From contig NZ_CP028811.1 of assembly GCF_003055625.1 (NCBI RefSeq), positions 1,674,001-1,738,000 on the forward strand: DNA of 64,000 nt, written 5' to 3'. Below are positions 33,037 through 42,386 of this stretch, in pieces (the first letter of the stretch is position 1; each line of letters starts with the position of its first letter). A model generated the notes under the pieces. The model did no database searches and was not told the origin of the DNA. It saw nothing but the letters and a program-made list of their open reading frames with translations. The position numbers were made by a program, and so were the translations under genes. This DNA is from Flavobacterium magnum (lineage in GTDB: Bacteria > Bacteroidota > Bacteroidia > Flavobacteriales > Flavobacteriaceae).

Positions 33037-36000
33037 TTATCGTACTAACGAGAAGTGAGATTTAAATTCTTTAGGCTTCATCGTCAACGGATCCACGTAT
33101 ATCAACGTAAACCAGTAGTCGTCAGCCGGTAATTGCTGCCCGCTGATGGTTCCGTCCCAGCCCGGACCGTCTGAAGTGATTTGTTTTACCAATTTTCCGT
33201 AGCGGTCAAAAATCTGGATGCTTGATACCGATCCTGAAGGAATGTTGTTGGTACCGTTCAGTTTCCAGACATCATTTACCCCATCGCCATTCGGTGTGAA
33301 GTATGCCGGACTGCTAACCAATTCTACAGAGAATGGGGCAGGGGTTGCACCACAACCGTTGACATCACTTACCAGGATCTCATGGATGCCGCCTGATACG
33401 TCTGTAAATACAGGCTCAGTCTGAGGTTCCTGTCCGTCTAACGAATACACGAAATTATCAGTGTTTGTACCGATATACGGTATGGCTTTCACGGTAATGG
33501 TCTGGTGGTCGGTGAACCAACCTGTAGTTTCCACTTCAACGCTAGCCGGTCTTGCCGATTCGATGATGGTTACAGGTATTGGTGCAGACTCACACGTCGC
33601 TACACCGTTTGCACGGATGGTAAGTTCATAAGTTCCGGCCTCAGTCGTCTGCAGGTTAGGTGTAGTAGCGACTACAACACCGTCCGCATCAGTCCATGTG
33701 AAGCTATAAGAACCAGCTCCTGTACCACCAGGATAGCCACTTTCGATGTAAGCAGGTGTCACTTCTCCGGTATCAGGGTCGATACACACGATGCCGGTTA
33801 ACGCAGCATCGATATGCGGCAATGGTACGACATTCGTAAGGATTTCAACATTTGCATTACAGCCGGTCGCATTCTGGATACGCGCCCAAACAGGGTTTAT
33901 TGCGCTGTCCGGTGCAGGAGTGCCATCTGTAGTGATTTCGTTTGTCTGCATTTGCTGATCAATAAGTGTAGGATAGTATTTCACCGTAAAATCCGCTGGG
34001 TTCTGCGAACCTAAGACTACTGCGGTAAATTTATCAAGATCGATCGCGGTTACAAAATCGTCAGGATTCGCATCGCTGTCGCAAGTGGTCAGCATCGCAG
34101 GATCTGTTACGGGGTTGGCAACTGCATCAGCCAGTTTAGTGACTGTAAAGAAGCTTTCGTCTGTACAGGTTCCGCCCTGTGAAGTACCATACACGTAGAT
34201 GGTCTGTGTTGTCGTGATTGGCGTTCCGGCGGTCAGCAAGTTTCCACTTCCACCAGTGCCGGTGTAGTAATTTGCGTTGGCTGCTGTGAGCGGCTGCAAT
34301 ACATACGGTGCACAACCATTGTAGCTCGGGAATTCATCGACGTTGTACACGTTGATCACTTTGTCATCGCCCGCATTACAACCACCTCCGTTATCAGCAA
34401 ATACGAATACCGTGGTATTGGCAGTATACACTGTCCCGGCAGGAATTACAGCACCCGTTCCGTTTGGACCCGAGTAATAAGCCGCACCCGGAGTAAGCAA
34501 TGCAGGAAGGGTATAAGAGTTACAGGCATCTATGTCAGCAGTGTCTGCAGGATCCAATACCGGAGTCGGCGTCACGTTGACGGTAAAGCTCAATACCGGT
34601 GGCGCACAGTTAGGATTCGTTGCACTTTCAGCATATACGTATACGGTCTGGCTCAGCGTAAGGTCCGTATTGGTAATCGGACTCAGGTGCGTCGCATCAT
34701 TGTAGTAGTTACCCACGGTCAGAGCCGGTAATTGTACATGGTCACAACCGGCGAGGTTCGACACTGGTGCAAGCACCGGAGTGGCTGAAATATTTACGGT
34801 AAGCGTAACCGGTGTCAGGTTAGCGCAGCTGCCGTTGTGTGCCTCGATTGTAATGACGTCAGAAGCATTGATCACGTCCCCAGGGAAAACCTCAGTACCT
34901 GATGAAAGGAAATAGTGGTCTACACTTCCTGTTGTTGTCGTGAACAAAGCATCATTGTACGCAGGCAAGGTATAGCTGTCGCAGGCATCAATAGTGGCGT
35001 CTGCGTCGTTAAGGGTCAGTACTGGTGAGTTGGTCACGGCAACCTCGAAACTATCTGTAGTTTGACAGTTGTTCGGATTGTTGACTGCCATCACATACAC
35101 GGTTTGGCTTGTCGTGAGCGTCAAATTCGTGATTGGGGTTGTATAAAGCGCATCACTATAATAGTTTCCAACGGTAAGTGGCGTCAAAACCACCTGATCG
35201 CAACCTGCAAGGTCTGCAACTGCCGGTGTAATGACAGGATTAGGCGTGATGTTGATATTCCAAGGTGCTTCAGAATAACACGCTACTGTGTTTTCAGGAG
35301 AAATGATGCCTGCATAAACATAGATAGGAGTTGTAGTTGAAATCACATCACCAGGCATTAGTTCGGTTCCCAGTCCACCCGGTTGGGTGTAATAGTGATT
35401 TACCGCATTGGCAGGTGTGGTCGAGAACGAACTGTACGCCGGTAAGGTATACGAGCCGCAGGCTGTCACATCGGTGAATGCATTGATTACCGGTTGCGCA
35501 TATTGTGTAACGGTGAATGAACTCTCGTCCCTGCACGGTACAGGAGCGCCATCGTCAGCATAGAGGTAAAAAGTCCTGGTTTCAGTTGCACCCGGAACCT
35601 GTCTTATGACGTGATATGGCATAGTCAGCTTGGTTCCTGTTCCTGCAGGACCACCCGGCGCATCATAATAGTCGGCCACCGCGTTCGGGATTGTAGGAAT
35701 TGCAGGCAGTACAAAATCGTCAGCACAAGTGTACTGATTAGCAACTGCCGGAACATCAACGATACTGAACGATACCGTGAAGCTGTCTTGGCCATCACAT
35801 ACTCCCGGAGTACTTCCCGCTTGGTACACATAAATCGTACGCACGCCTGAAGTAGCTTGTGTTATTGTATTGCCTGCTATCGGATCTACACCACCGGGCT
35901 GGTTGTAAAATGCACCAGGTTGTGTTAACGTCGGCAAGGTGTAGGTGGTAGAGTTACAAGGGGCCACCGCATCAGCGAAGACATCGACTATCGGCGTATT

Positions 36001-38925
36001 GTTGATAGTAACAGTGAAGTATTCCTCTACGTGACAGGTTTGCTGCGTTCTTCCAAGGTAGAAAGTATGAACTCCTGCACCTGTGACCACATAATTGTTA
36101 GAGTTCAAATTATCCGCTACAAGTACGCCATTAGGGTAAGTGCCTTCGTAATAGTTCGCACTACCGTAAGGGTTTGGCGGAAGCAGGTAGAAATCACATT
36201 GGGCCGGAACATCTGCAATCGCAGGTATTGGTGCCAATTGGATGTTCACGGTAAACTTGTAATCCGTTCCAACCGGGGCATAAGTACAGGACTGGCCAGG
36301 AACATAAATATATATTACGTTTTGTCCGGCTGTAGTCAACGGTCCTGGGAACAATTGTGTGCCGCCTCCTGCTGATTGCGGTGCAGTATGGTATTCGCCA
36401 ATAGTCAACGCCGGCAGGTTAAAATTAGAGCATGTATTAAAAATCTGTCCGTTGGTGAAAGGGAAAGGATTTGGCGTGAGGCTTGTTACTACGTTAAATG
36501 ACACATCATCATTGGTACAAGGTCCTGATTGTTGGTGAGGATAAATGGTAGTATTATTAACCGTAATGGCATCACCGATAAATTTCTGCTGGCCCGTTTG
36601 GTTGGGTCCTGTCCAATACGTTACCTGCGGATTGTTAGGCATGTTCGTGCCTAAGATGTATGTGCCGCAACTGAACTGATTTGGGTAATCAGAATCACTG
36701 ATTGGTACGAAAGGAATAATGTTGATGTTAACCGGTTTCCTGTCAAAACATGCAGGGGTCAGTCCTTCCGAATCAACATGAACGTATAGTGTAGTATTGT
36801 TTGTAATTGGTTGTCCCGCTGGGATTGGTAAATTGCCGGGTCCTGGTGCGGCATCGTTTGGCACGTAAACACCATAAGGCAATTCAGACAGGATGAATTC
36901 TGTACACACCGGTGTAGAAGGAATGTCCTGTGTCCAGCTTGTCAAATTGACTTTAGTAACCTGAAAACTGCTTTCGTTAGGACATATATTCCCTCCTGGG
37001 TTATTGTAGATATATATTTCCTGTGTGGTGTTAATTAATGTGCCGGCTGCGATTTCTGTACCGCCACCATCGGTGTCTGTGAAATATTTTGCGTTGGGGT
37101 CAGCCAGGGCAGGAAGCGCATAGCCGGTACTGCTGCTGCATACAATTACGTCATCAAGTGTTTCAATCGGCGCTTTCGGCACGGCAGTAATCGTAAATGC
37201 CGGTGCTGAACTCACTGCATAACATGCAGGGTTGCCAATCAATTCTACCCTCACAAAAATATCTTTTGTCGTCTGGTTGTTCAGGTTGGTTAAAGGCGTA
37301 AGGTTATTTTGGGCATTGATAAGAGAGCCATAATATCTTACAACATACACCGCAGGATCCTGGGTTCCAAGAATCACAGGACTGATTTGTGCCAGGTTAA
37401 AGTTGGCTCTCGCGGGCAGCGCAGGATAGTTGCTTGCGCATTTGGTGAAAATCGCTGCAACCGCCGGGGTTGCCATATTTGGCGTGTTGATCACCGGTTC
37501 GGCGGTATACTTTAACTGGAACGATTTGGTCTCAAAACAAGGGGATGTACCACTTTTAATCCTGGCATAGATCGTTACACCCGCCAAAGCGGCTGCATGG
37601 GTGATGACCTGTGTTGTAGGCAATGGGTTTGCGCCGGTATTCGCGTTGGCCTGCGTGGCATGGTATGTAATGATCGCGTCAGCTGGGAGGCCAGCCATCA
37701 TGAATGTGGTATTCGGGGTCAGGTCGTAACTGTGCGTGGCGCTGGCAGCCTCACACGATTTGTAGAGGTTTGGCGGTTGTGGGGTAAACAACGGGTTGTA
37801 AACTTCCACAAGGATTGAATCAGCAAACGGATCACAACTCGGCTTTGTATAAACTAAAGTGTAAGTATGTGTAGCGTTTTCCCCCAATGCCTGGAGATTC
37901 AAAGTAGGACCCGTTTGGCCGGGAATGATTTGGTCATCTTTTTTCCATTGGTAAGTCGTACCTGCAGGCAGTGGCGTTACTGGGCCGAGTGTAGGCATCA
38001 CGCCACCTGGACAAATAGCATCCCTTGGAGGTGTCGCTGTCGCATTCACAGCCGTGTAATCAAGGCCGAGCACCTCACTACCAATATTGAACGTGTTGGC
38101 ACCAAAAAATACGGCCGAATCATATAAAGGACTTGGAATATTGTTCGAATCCACACCGTCAGCAATTACCAGTTTGATGGTGTATTGGTGTGTAACATCT
38201 ACAACGGCAGAGGCCGTCATCTTTACAGTCTGGCCGTTGAAGTTGATGGCAGGACCGAAACCGCTACCATTATAGGCACCAAAGAAGCTTGGATTGACTG
38301 AAGGACAGTTCGCGTTGTACAGCGAGTTCCTGATTGTCGCTACGGAAATTGGGGAGCCCGCTGCCACGACAGCCAGGTTTGTCGAAGTGCCCAAGGTATT
38401 ATCAATCAGGATAAAAGCGAACGCGTCAGAGAAGTTACACTGCAGGGCACCATACTCTTCCGAAGCGAAAACGAAATCGAAACTGAAATTCGCTGAAACC
38501 GGTACGAAATCGAACTTCAGGAACGACGCATTGGTCGAATTGAAAGTAATTCCGGATTGTGAAAGAAGTATATTCTGAAGATCGGTGTCACCCGTCCAGG
38601 CAGCGTTCCCATCACTGAGCGTGGTGGTGTTAGGCGTCGCCGGATTCACCCCGGGAATTTTTGTTACGTCGCCCGTTGACAGCACAACCCCTTTCGCAAA
38701 CGGGAAATTAGGATTGTTACTGGTGTTTTCAAAATACCCGATACCATTTACGGAACCGAAATTTGTACCAGTTTGTGCCACTACACCCGAGGCGGTAGTA
38801 CAATTCCCGCTGATCAGGACATCGTTGACCAGATAGTCAGGTGAGAAAGATGTGTTCACCGAAATCGCCTGCGAAAATCCTGCAAACGATACCAATAACA
38901 TCAATAAAAATAGACTTTTTTTCAT
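33037..38925 (-). CDS. giant secreted protein: choice-of-anchor L domain, ~13 repeats, T9SS type B sorting domain
   Basis: A 1962-residue exported protein. Signal peptide, then about 270 residues with the choice-of-anchor L pattern (FDFVFASEEYG, AFAFILID). A PKD/Ig-like segment (GTTYQWKKDDQIIPGQ) leads into a long array of about 13 degenerate repeats of 70-100 residues. Each runs YTLPAL, (N)YY, a Gly/Pro-rich turn, TxTIYVYA, a Cys-containing turn and a closing strand. The C-terminus (YFTPNGDGVNDVWK, IQIFDRYGKLV, W-D-G and YWF) is the gliding-motility type sorting domain. Likely a surface adhesin. Start: the ATG at 38925; the upstream GTG is not needed. Confidence 0.92.
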   Translation of the reverse strand: MKKSLFLLMLLVSFAGFSQAISVNTSFSPDYLVNDVLISGNCTTASGVVAQTGTNFGSVNGIGYFENTSNNPNFPFAKGVVLSTGDVTKIPGVNPATPNTTTLSDGNAAWTGDTDLQNILLSQSGITFNSTNASFLKFDFVPVSANFSFDFVFASEEYGALQCNFSDAFAFILIDNTLGTSTNLAVVAAGSPISVATIRNSLYNANCPSVNPSFFGAYNGSGFGPAINFNGQTVKMTASAVVDVTHQYTIKLVIADGVDSNNIPSPLYDSAVFFGANTFNIGSEVLGLDYTAVNATATPPRDAICPGGVMPTLGPVTPLPAGTTYQWKKDDQIIPGQTGPTLNLQALGENATHTYTLVYTKPSCDPFADSILVEVYNPLFTPQPPNLYKSCEAASATHSYDLTPNTTFMMAGLPADAIITYHATQANANTGANPLPTTQVITHAAALAGVTIYARIKSGTSPCFETKSFQLKYTAEPVINTPNMATPAVAAIFTKCASNYPALPARANFNLAQISPVILGTQDPAVYVVRYYGSLINAQNNLTPLTNLNNQTTKDIFVRVELIGNPACYAVSSAPAFTITAVPKAPIETLDDVIVCSSSTGYALPALADPNAKYFTDTDGGGTEIAAGTLINTTQEIYIYNNPGGNICPNESSFQVTKVNLTSWTQDIPSTPVCTEFILSELPYGVYVPNDAAPGPGNLPIPAGQPITNNTTLYVHVDSEGLTPACFDRKPVNINIIPFVPISDSDYPNQFSCGTYILGTNMPNNPQVTYWTGPNQTGQQKFIGDAITVNNTTIYPHQQSGPCTNDDVSFNVVTSLTPNPFPFTNGQIFNTCSNFNLPALTIGEYHTAPQSAGGGTQLFPGPLTTAGQNVIYIYVPGQSCTYAPVGTDYKFTVNIQLAPIPAIADVPAQCDFYLLPPNPYGSANYYEGTYPNGVLVADNLNSNNYVVTGAGVHTFYLGRTQQTCHVEEYFTVTINNTPIVDVFADAVAPCNSTTYTLPTLTQPGAFYNQPGGVDPIAGNTITQATSGVRTIYVYQAGSTPGVCDGQDSFTVSFSIVDVPAVANQYTCADDFVLPAIPTIPNAVADYYDAPGGPAGTGTKLTMPYHVIRQVPGATETRTFYLYADDGAPVPCRDESSFTVTQYAQPVINAFTDVTACGSYTLPAYSSFSTTPANAVNHYYTQPGGLGTELMPGDVISTTTPIYVYAGIISPENTVACYSEAPWNINITPNPVITPAVADLAGCDQVVLTPLTVGNYYSDALYTTPITNLTLTTSQTVYVMAVNNPNNCQTTDSFEVAVTNSPVLTLNDADATIDACDSYTLPAYNDALFTTTTGSVDHYFLSSGTEVFPGDVINASDVITIEAHNGSCANLTPVTLTVNISATPVLAPVSNLAGCDHVQLPALTVGNYYNDATHLSPITNTDLTLSQTVYVYAESATNPNCAPPVLSFTVNVTPTPVLDPADTADIDACNSYTLPALLTPGAAYYSGPNGTGAVIPAGTVYTANTTVFVFADNGGGCNAGDDKVINVYNVDEFPSYNGCAPYVLQPLTAANANYYTGTGGSGNLLTAGTPITTTQTIYVYGTSQGGTCTDESFFTVTKLADAVANPVTDPAMLTTCDSDANPDDFVTAIDLDKFTAVVLGSQNPADFTVKYYPTLIDQQMQTNEITTDGTPAPDSAINPVWARIQNATGCNANVEILTNVVPLPHIDAALTGIVCIDPDTGEVTPAYIESGYPGGTGAGSYSFTWTDADGVVVATTPNLQTTEAGTYELTIRANGVATCESAPIPVTIIESARPASVEVETTGWFTDHQTITVKAIPYIGTNTDNFVYSLDGQEPQTEPVFTDVSGGIHEILVSDVNGCGATPAPFSVELVSSPAYFTPNGDGVNDVWKLNGTNNIPSGSVSSIQIFDRYGKLVKQITSDGPGWDGTISGQQLPADDYWFTLIYVDPLTMKPKEFKSHFSLVR

Positions 38926-38950
38926 AACCACATAATAAATTTTAAGGAAA

Positions 38951-38958
38951 CAAACATA
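38951..38958 (-). promoter_or_regulatory. -7 promoter box of the giant secreted protein gene
   Basis: The minus strand reads TATGTTTG, an exact TAnnTTTG match, 26 nt before the ATG at 38925. Confidence 0.5.
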
Positions 38959-39091
38959 ACAATTATTTTATAAATAATCCTAAAAAATGCTAAAATCGTG
39001 TTAACATTAAGGCATAGGTTGGCATTTTAACATTTGCAACGTTTGCAATGCTATTTTACTAACTTTTATAACACTTTTTCGGAATTACATC

Positions 39092-39099
39092 TATCTTTG
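39092..39099 (+). promoter_or_regulatory. -7 promoter box of argS
   Basis: TATCTTTG, an exact TAnnTTTG match, 21 nt before the ATG at 39120. No -33 TTTG is visible at 19-20 nt. Confidence 0.5.
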
Positions 39100-39119
39100 C
39101 GCTTTCAAATTCGAAAGGC

Positions 39120-40898
39120 ATGGATTTACAACAGATTTTGACCGTGAAAATCAAAGATGCGATACGCATTCTGTTTGATGTTACTATTGACAAAATCGAG
39201 TTTCAGGCCACCCGGAAGGACTTCGAAGGGGACGTCACCCTCGTGCTCTTTCCTCTGCTAAAACAGCTAAAAAGTGGTTTACCCTACCTGGGTAATGAAA
39301 TTGGCACATTTCTTGTTGAAAACACCAACCTCGTCACGCGTTTTAACGTGGTTTCAGGCTTCCTGAACCTGGTAGTTGCCGATACCTATTATAATAGTTA
39401 CTTTAATGATATCAGGAAAAATGCCGATTTCGGTTTTGTAACCCCGCCTCAGGATGCTGATGCCGTTATGGTCGAATATTCGTCACCCAATACGAATAAG
39501 CCGCTCCACCTGGGGCACGTACGCAACATCCTTCTGGGCGCTTCGGTAGCTGAAATCTTGAAAGCGTCGGGTAAAAATGTTTACAAAACCCAGATTATTA
39601 ATGATCGCGGCATCCACATCTGCAAATCGATGGTGGCATGGCAGCAATTTGGAAAAGGCCAGACCCCGGAATCTACAGGTATTAAAGGAGACAAGGTGGT
39701 CGGAAATTTTTACGTTGCCTTCGATCGGGAATATAAAGATCAGGTTGCTGAATTAATGGCCGAAGGGCATAGTGAAGACGATGCCAAAAAGAAAGCGCCA
39801 ATCCTTATGGAAGCCCAGCAGATGCTTCTTGACTGGGAAGCCGGCAAACCGGAAGTGCTGGCCCTTTGGGAGGAAATGAATCAATGGGTGTATGCCGGTT
39901 TTGCGCAGACCTACGAGCGGCTCGGCGTGTCGTTTGATAAAAATTACTACGAGAGCAATACGTATTTGTTAGGTAAGGAAGTCGTACAGTTTGGCCTGGC
40001 CAAAGGCATTTTTGAACAAGATCCGGATGGCTCTGTCTGGATTGACCTTACAGATGAAGGCCTTGACCGTAAAATTGTGTTGCGTGCTGACGGCACCGCC
40101 GTGTATATGACCCAGGATATCGGTACGGCCATCCAGCGGGTAAAGGATTTTCCTGATGTGGGTGGCATGGTATATACCGTCGGGAACGAGCAGGATTACC
40201 ACTTTAAGGTATTGTTCCTGATCCTGAAAAAGCTCGGGTTTGACTGGGCTGAATCGCTTTATCATTTGTCTTACGGCATGGTTGACCTGCCTTCAGGAAA
40301 GATGAAAAGCCGAGAAGGGACCGTGGTCGACGCTGACGACCTGATTTCCGAAATGGTTGATACTGCCGCAAAAATTTCTGACGAACTCGGCAAGCTCGAC
40401 GGGTATTCCGATGACGAAAAGAAACGCCTGCACGAAATGATTGGTCTGGGCGCATTAAAATATTATATCTTAAAGGTAGACCCGAAAAAACGCATTCTGT
40501 TCAATCCTGAGGAATCGGTTGATTTTGCAGGCAATACCGGGCCGTTTATCCAATATACTTACGCGCGCATCCAATCTATTATCAGGAAAGCCGCATTCGA
40601 TTTTTCCGCCGATGTCGAGATCCCTGTTCTGGATCCGAAAGAGAAGGAACTGATCAAGCTGTTGCAGCAGTTCCCTGAAGTGATCCGGAATGCCGCCGAG
40701 ACGCACAGTCCCGCGCTTATTGCCAACTATACCTATGAACTCGTAAAGGAATACAACTCTTTCTACCAGACTGTCCCGATTTTAGGTACTGATGACCTTT
40801 TACAAAAAACATTCCGTGTGCAACTGTCCGGAAAGGTGGCCGATACTATCGCAGCGGCTTTTGCGTTGCTTGGAATACAGGTGCCCGAGCGCATGTAA
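39120..40898 (+). CDS. argS: arginyl-tRNA synthetase
   Basis: Charges tRNA-Arg with arginine. A class I synthetase of 592 residues, full length. N-terminal Add-1 domain about 1-110, HIGH-type motif in SPNTNKPLHLGHVRN near 122-136, KMSKS-equivalent region SGKMKSREG, and a C-terminal anticodon-binding (DALR) domain ending QVPERM. Its stop is 21 nt before the GTG of the first SGNH gene, so read-through into the O-acylation cassette is likely. Confidence 0.97.
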   Translation: MDLQQILTVKIKDAIRILFDVTIDKIEFQATRKDFEGDVTLVLFPLLKQLKSGLPYLGNEIGTFLVENTNLVTRFNVVSGFLNLVVADTYYNSYFNDIRKNADFGFVTPPQDADAVMVEYSSPNTNKPLHLGHVRNILLGASVAEILKASGKNVYKTQIINDRGIHICKSMVAWQQFGKGQTPESTGIKGDKVVGNFYVAFDREYKDQVAELMAEGHSEDDAKKKAPILMEAQQMLLDWEAGKPEVLALWEEMNQWVYAGFAQTYERLGVSFDKNYYESNTYLLGKEVVQFGLAKGIFEQDPDGSVWIDLTDEGLDRKIVLRADGTAVYMTQDIGTAIQRVKDFPDVGGMVYTVGNEQDYHFKVLFLILKKLGFDWAESLYHLSYGMVDLPSGKMKSREGTVVDADDLISEMVDTAAKISDELGKLDGYSDDEKKRLHEMIGLGALKYYILKVDPKKRILFNPEESVDFAGNTGPFIQYTYARIQSIIRKAAFDFSADVEIPVLDPKEKELIKLLQQFPEVIRNAAETHSPALIANYTYELVKEYNSFYQTVPILGTDDLLQKTFRVQLSGKVADTIAAAFALLGIQVPERM

Positions 40899-40919
40899 TC
40901 AATTGTAATCCCGTGTTGA

Positions 40920-42386
40920 GTGAATCCTAAATCGTATTTTTTCCGTTCGTTCCTGATCGTACTGTTGTCAGCCATATTCTTTCTGGGTGTCAAACGAATC
41001 CTGCCCAAACGGATTTTTTCGGAAAAGCCCGGCGATGTGCAGCACGTGCTCATCGACAGTATGCTCATCGACGCGTTTGAGGCTGAAACTGATTCATCGC
41101 GCGCAGACATTGGCGATACACTGGCCAACCAGCCCGTTACGTATTACGAAACCAACGGCATCAAATTCCCGGAGGAATCATACGAAGATTACAAAGGCCA
41201 CCAATACCTCGTGCCTTTTTATGAAAAACTATACCAGCTTGAGACGGCGCAAAACGGGAATGTCCGTATCGCCTATTTTGGCGACTCTATGACCGATGGC
41301 GATATGATTGTCCAGGATTTGCGCAATAATTTCCAGAACCGATACGGTGGAAAAGGTGTTGGTTTTGTAGCGATCACTTCGGAATCTGCGGGTTCGAGGA
41401 GTTCAATAGTGCACGAATTTTCTGCCAACTGGAAAATGCAGTCTTACCTCAATGTCAAGCATCCGCTGCGTCCGTTCGGGGTCAACGGGCATGTGTTTTT
41501 TGCCAATGATACGCTAAAGCCGGCCTGGGTGAAATACAAGAACGGGAAGTACACCGCACAGCTCGACAATCCGACGCTCTTCTACGGCAGTGCAGAGAAT
41601 AAAAATGGCGAGATCAGCTACGTCGTTGGCAAAGATACGCTCCACAAGAAGCTCGTTCCGGACAATGTGCTCAACACGCTGGCACTGTCGAAAGGCGGAC
41701 TCAAATCCCTGAAAGTCCATTTTAAGAATGCGCGTGCCATACCGGTTTACGGCTTTAATTTTGACGACGGGAAGGGTGTACACATCGACAATTTTTCGCA
41801 GCGCGGCAATTCCGGAATCCCGATCTCAAATTTCGATGTAGCACTGATGAAGGCGTTCCAGAAAAAATTGAATTATGACCTGATCGTGTTGCATTACGGC
41901 ACCAATGTGCTGAATTACGGTACAAAAGATTATGGTTGGTACGAACGAAGCATGACCCGCACCGTAAACCGGCTTAAAGAATGTTTCCCCGGCGTTTCGA
42001 TCCTGATTATTTCCACAGCCGACAAATCTACAAAATACGACACCGAAATGAAGACCGATTCAGCGGTTGCCCCACTAAGCCGTGCGCAGAAACACTATGC
42101 GCTCAGGACGGGCGCGGCTTTTGTAAACCTTTACACGCTGATGGGCGGCGATGGATCGATGGTGAAATGGGTCGAAGAAGCACCTGCCATGGCCAATAAG
42201 GACTATACGCACTTCAATTTCCGTGGTGCCAGGAAAGTAGCCGCGATGATTTTTAACCAATTGGACCAGGGCTATAACGAATTTAAGGAATTGAGGAAAA
42301 AGAGGGAAGGTGCCTACACGGAGAGCAGCGAAAGTCCTGCAGACAGCATCAACCCCGATAATGAAGCACCGCAAAATGAAGAGTAA
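40920..42386 (+). CDS. membrane-anchored SGNH/GDSL hydrolase-like protein
   Basis: A 488-residue protein with one N-terminal membrane helix (residues about 8-25) and the rest facing the periplasm. SGNH motifs: GDSMTDGD (Ser123), LHYGTNVLNYG (Gly/Asn block) and DYTHF (Asp428, His431). Such proteins act as acetylesterases or acetyltransferases acting on surface glycans, like AlgX/AlgJ or PatB. The start codon is GTG; no ATG lies in frame nearby. First of a three-gene set with a second SGNH protein and an MBOAT, overlapping the next gene by 11 nt. Confidence 0.85.
   Translation: MNPKSYFFRSFLIVLLSAIFFLGVKRILPKRIFSEKPGDVQHVLIDSMLIDAFEAETDSSRADIGDTLANQPVTYYETNGIKFPEESYEDYKGHQYLVPFYEKLYQLETAQNGNVRIAYFGDSMTDGDMIVQDLRNNFQNRYGGKGVGFVAITSESAGSRSSIVHEFSANWKMQSYLNVKHPLRPFGVNGHVFFANDTLKPAWVKYKNGKYTAQLDNPTLFYGSAENKNGEISYVVGKDTLHKKLVPDNVLNTLALSKGGLKSLKVHFKNARAIPVYGFNFDDGKGVHIDNFSQRGNSGIPISNFDVALMKAFQKKLNYDLIVLHYGTNVLNYGTKDYGWYERSMTRTVNRLKECFPGVSILIISTADKSTKYDTEMKTDSAVAPLSRAQKHYALRTGAAFVNLYTLMGGDGSMVKWVEEAPAMANKDYTHFNFRGARKVAAMIFNQLDQGYNEFKELRKKREGAYTESSESPADSINPDNEAPQNEE

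Noticed and set aside
33500..38000. Many similar short DNA repeats in the giant gene as a possible CRISPR array
   Set aside because: They follow the coding frame at protein level, are irregular in length and diverged, and have no spacers of uniform size.
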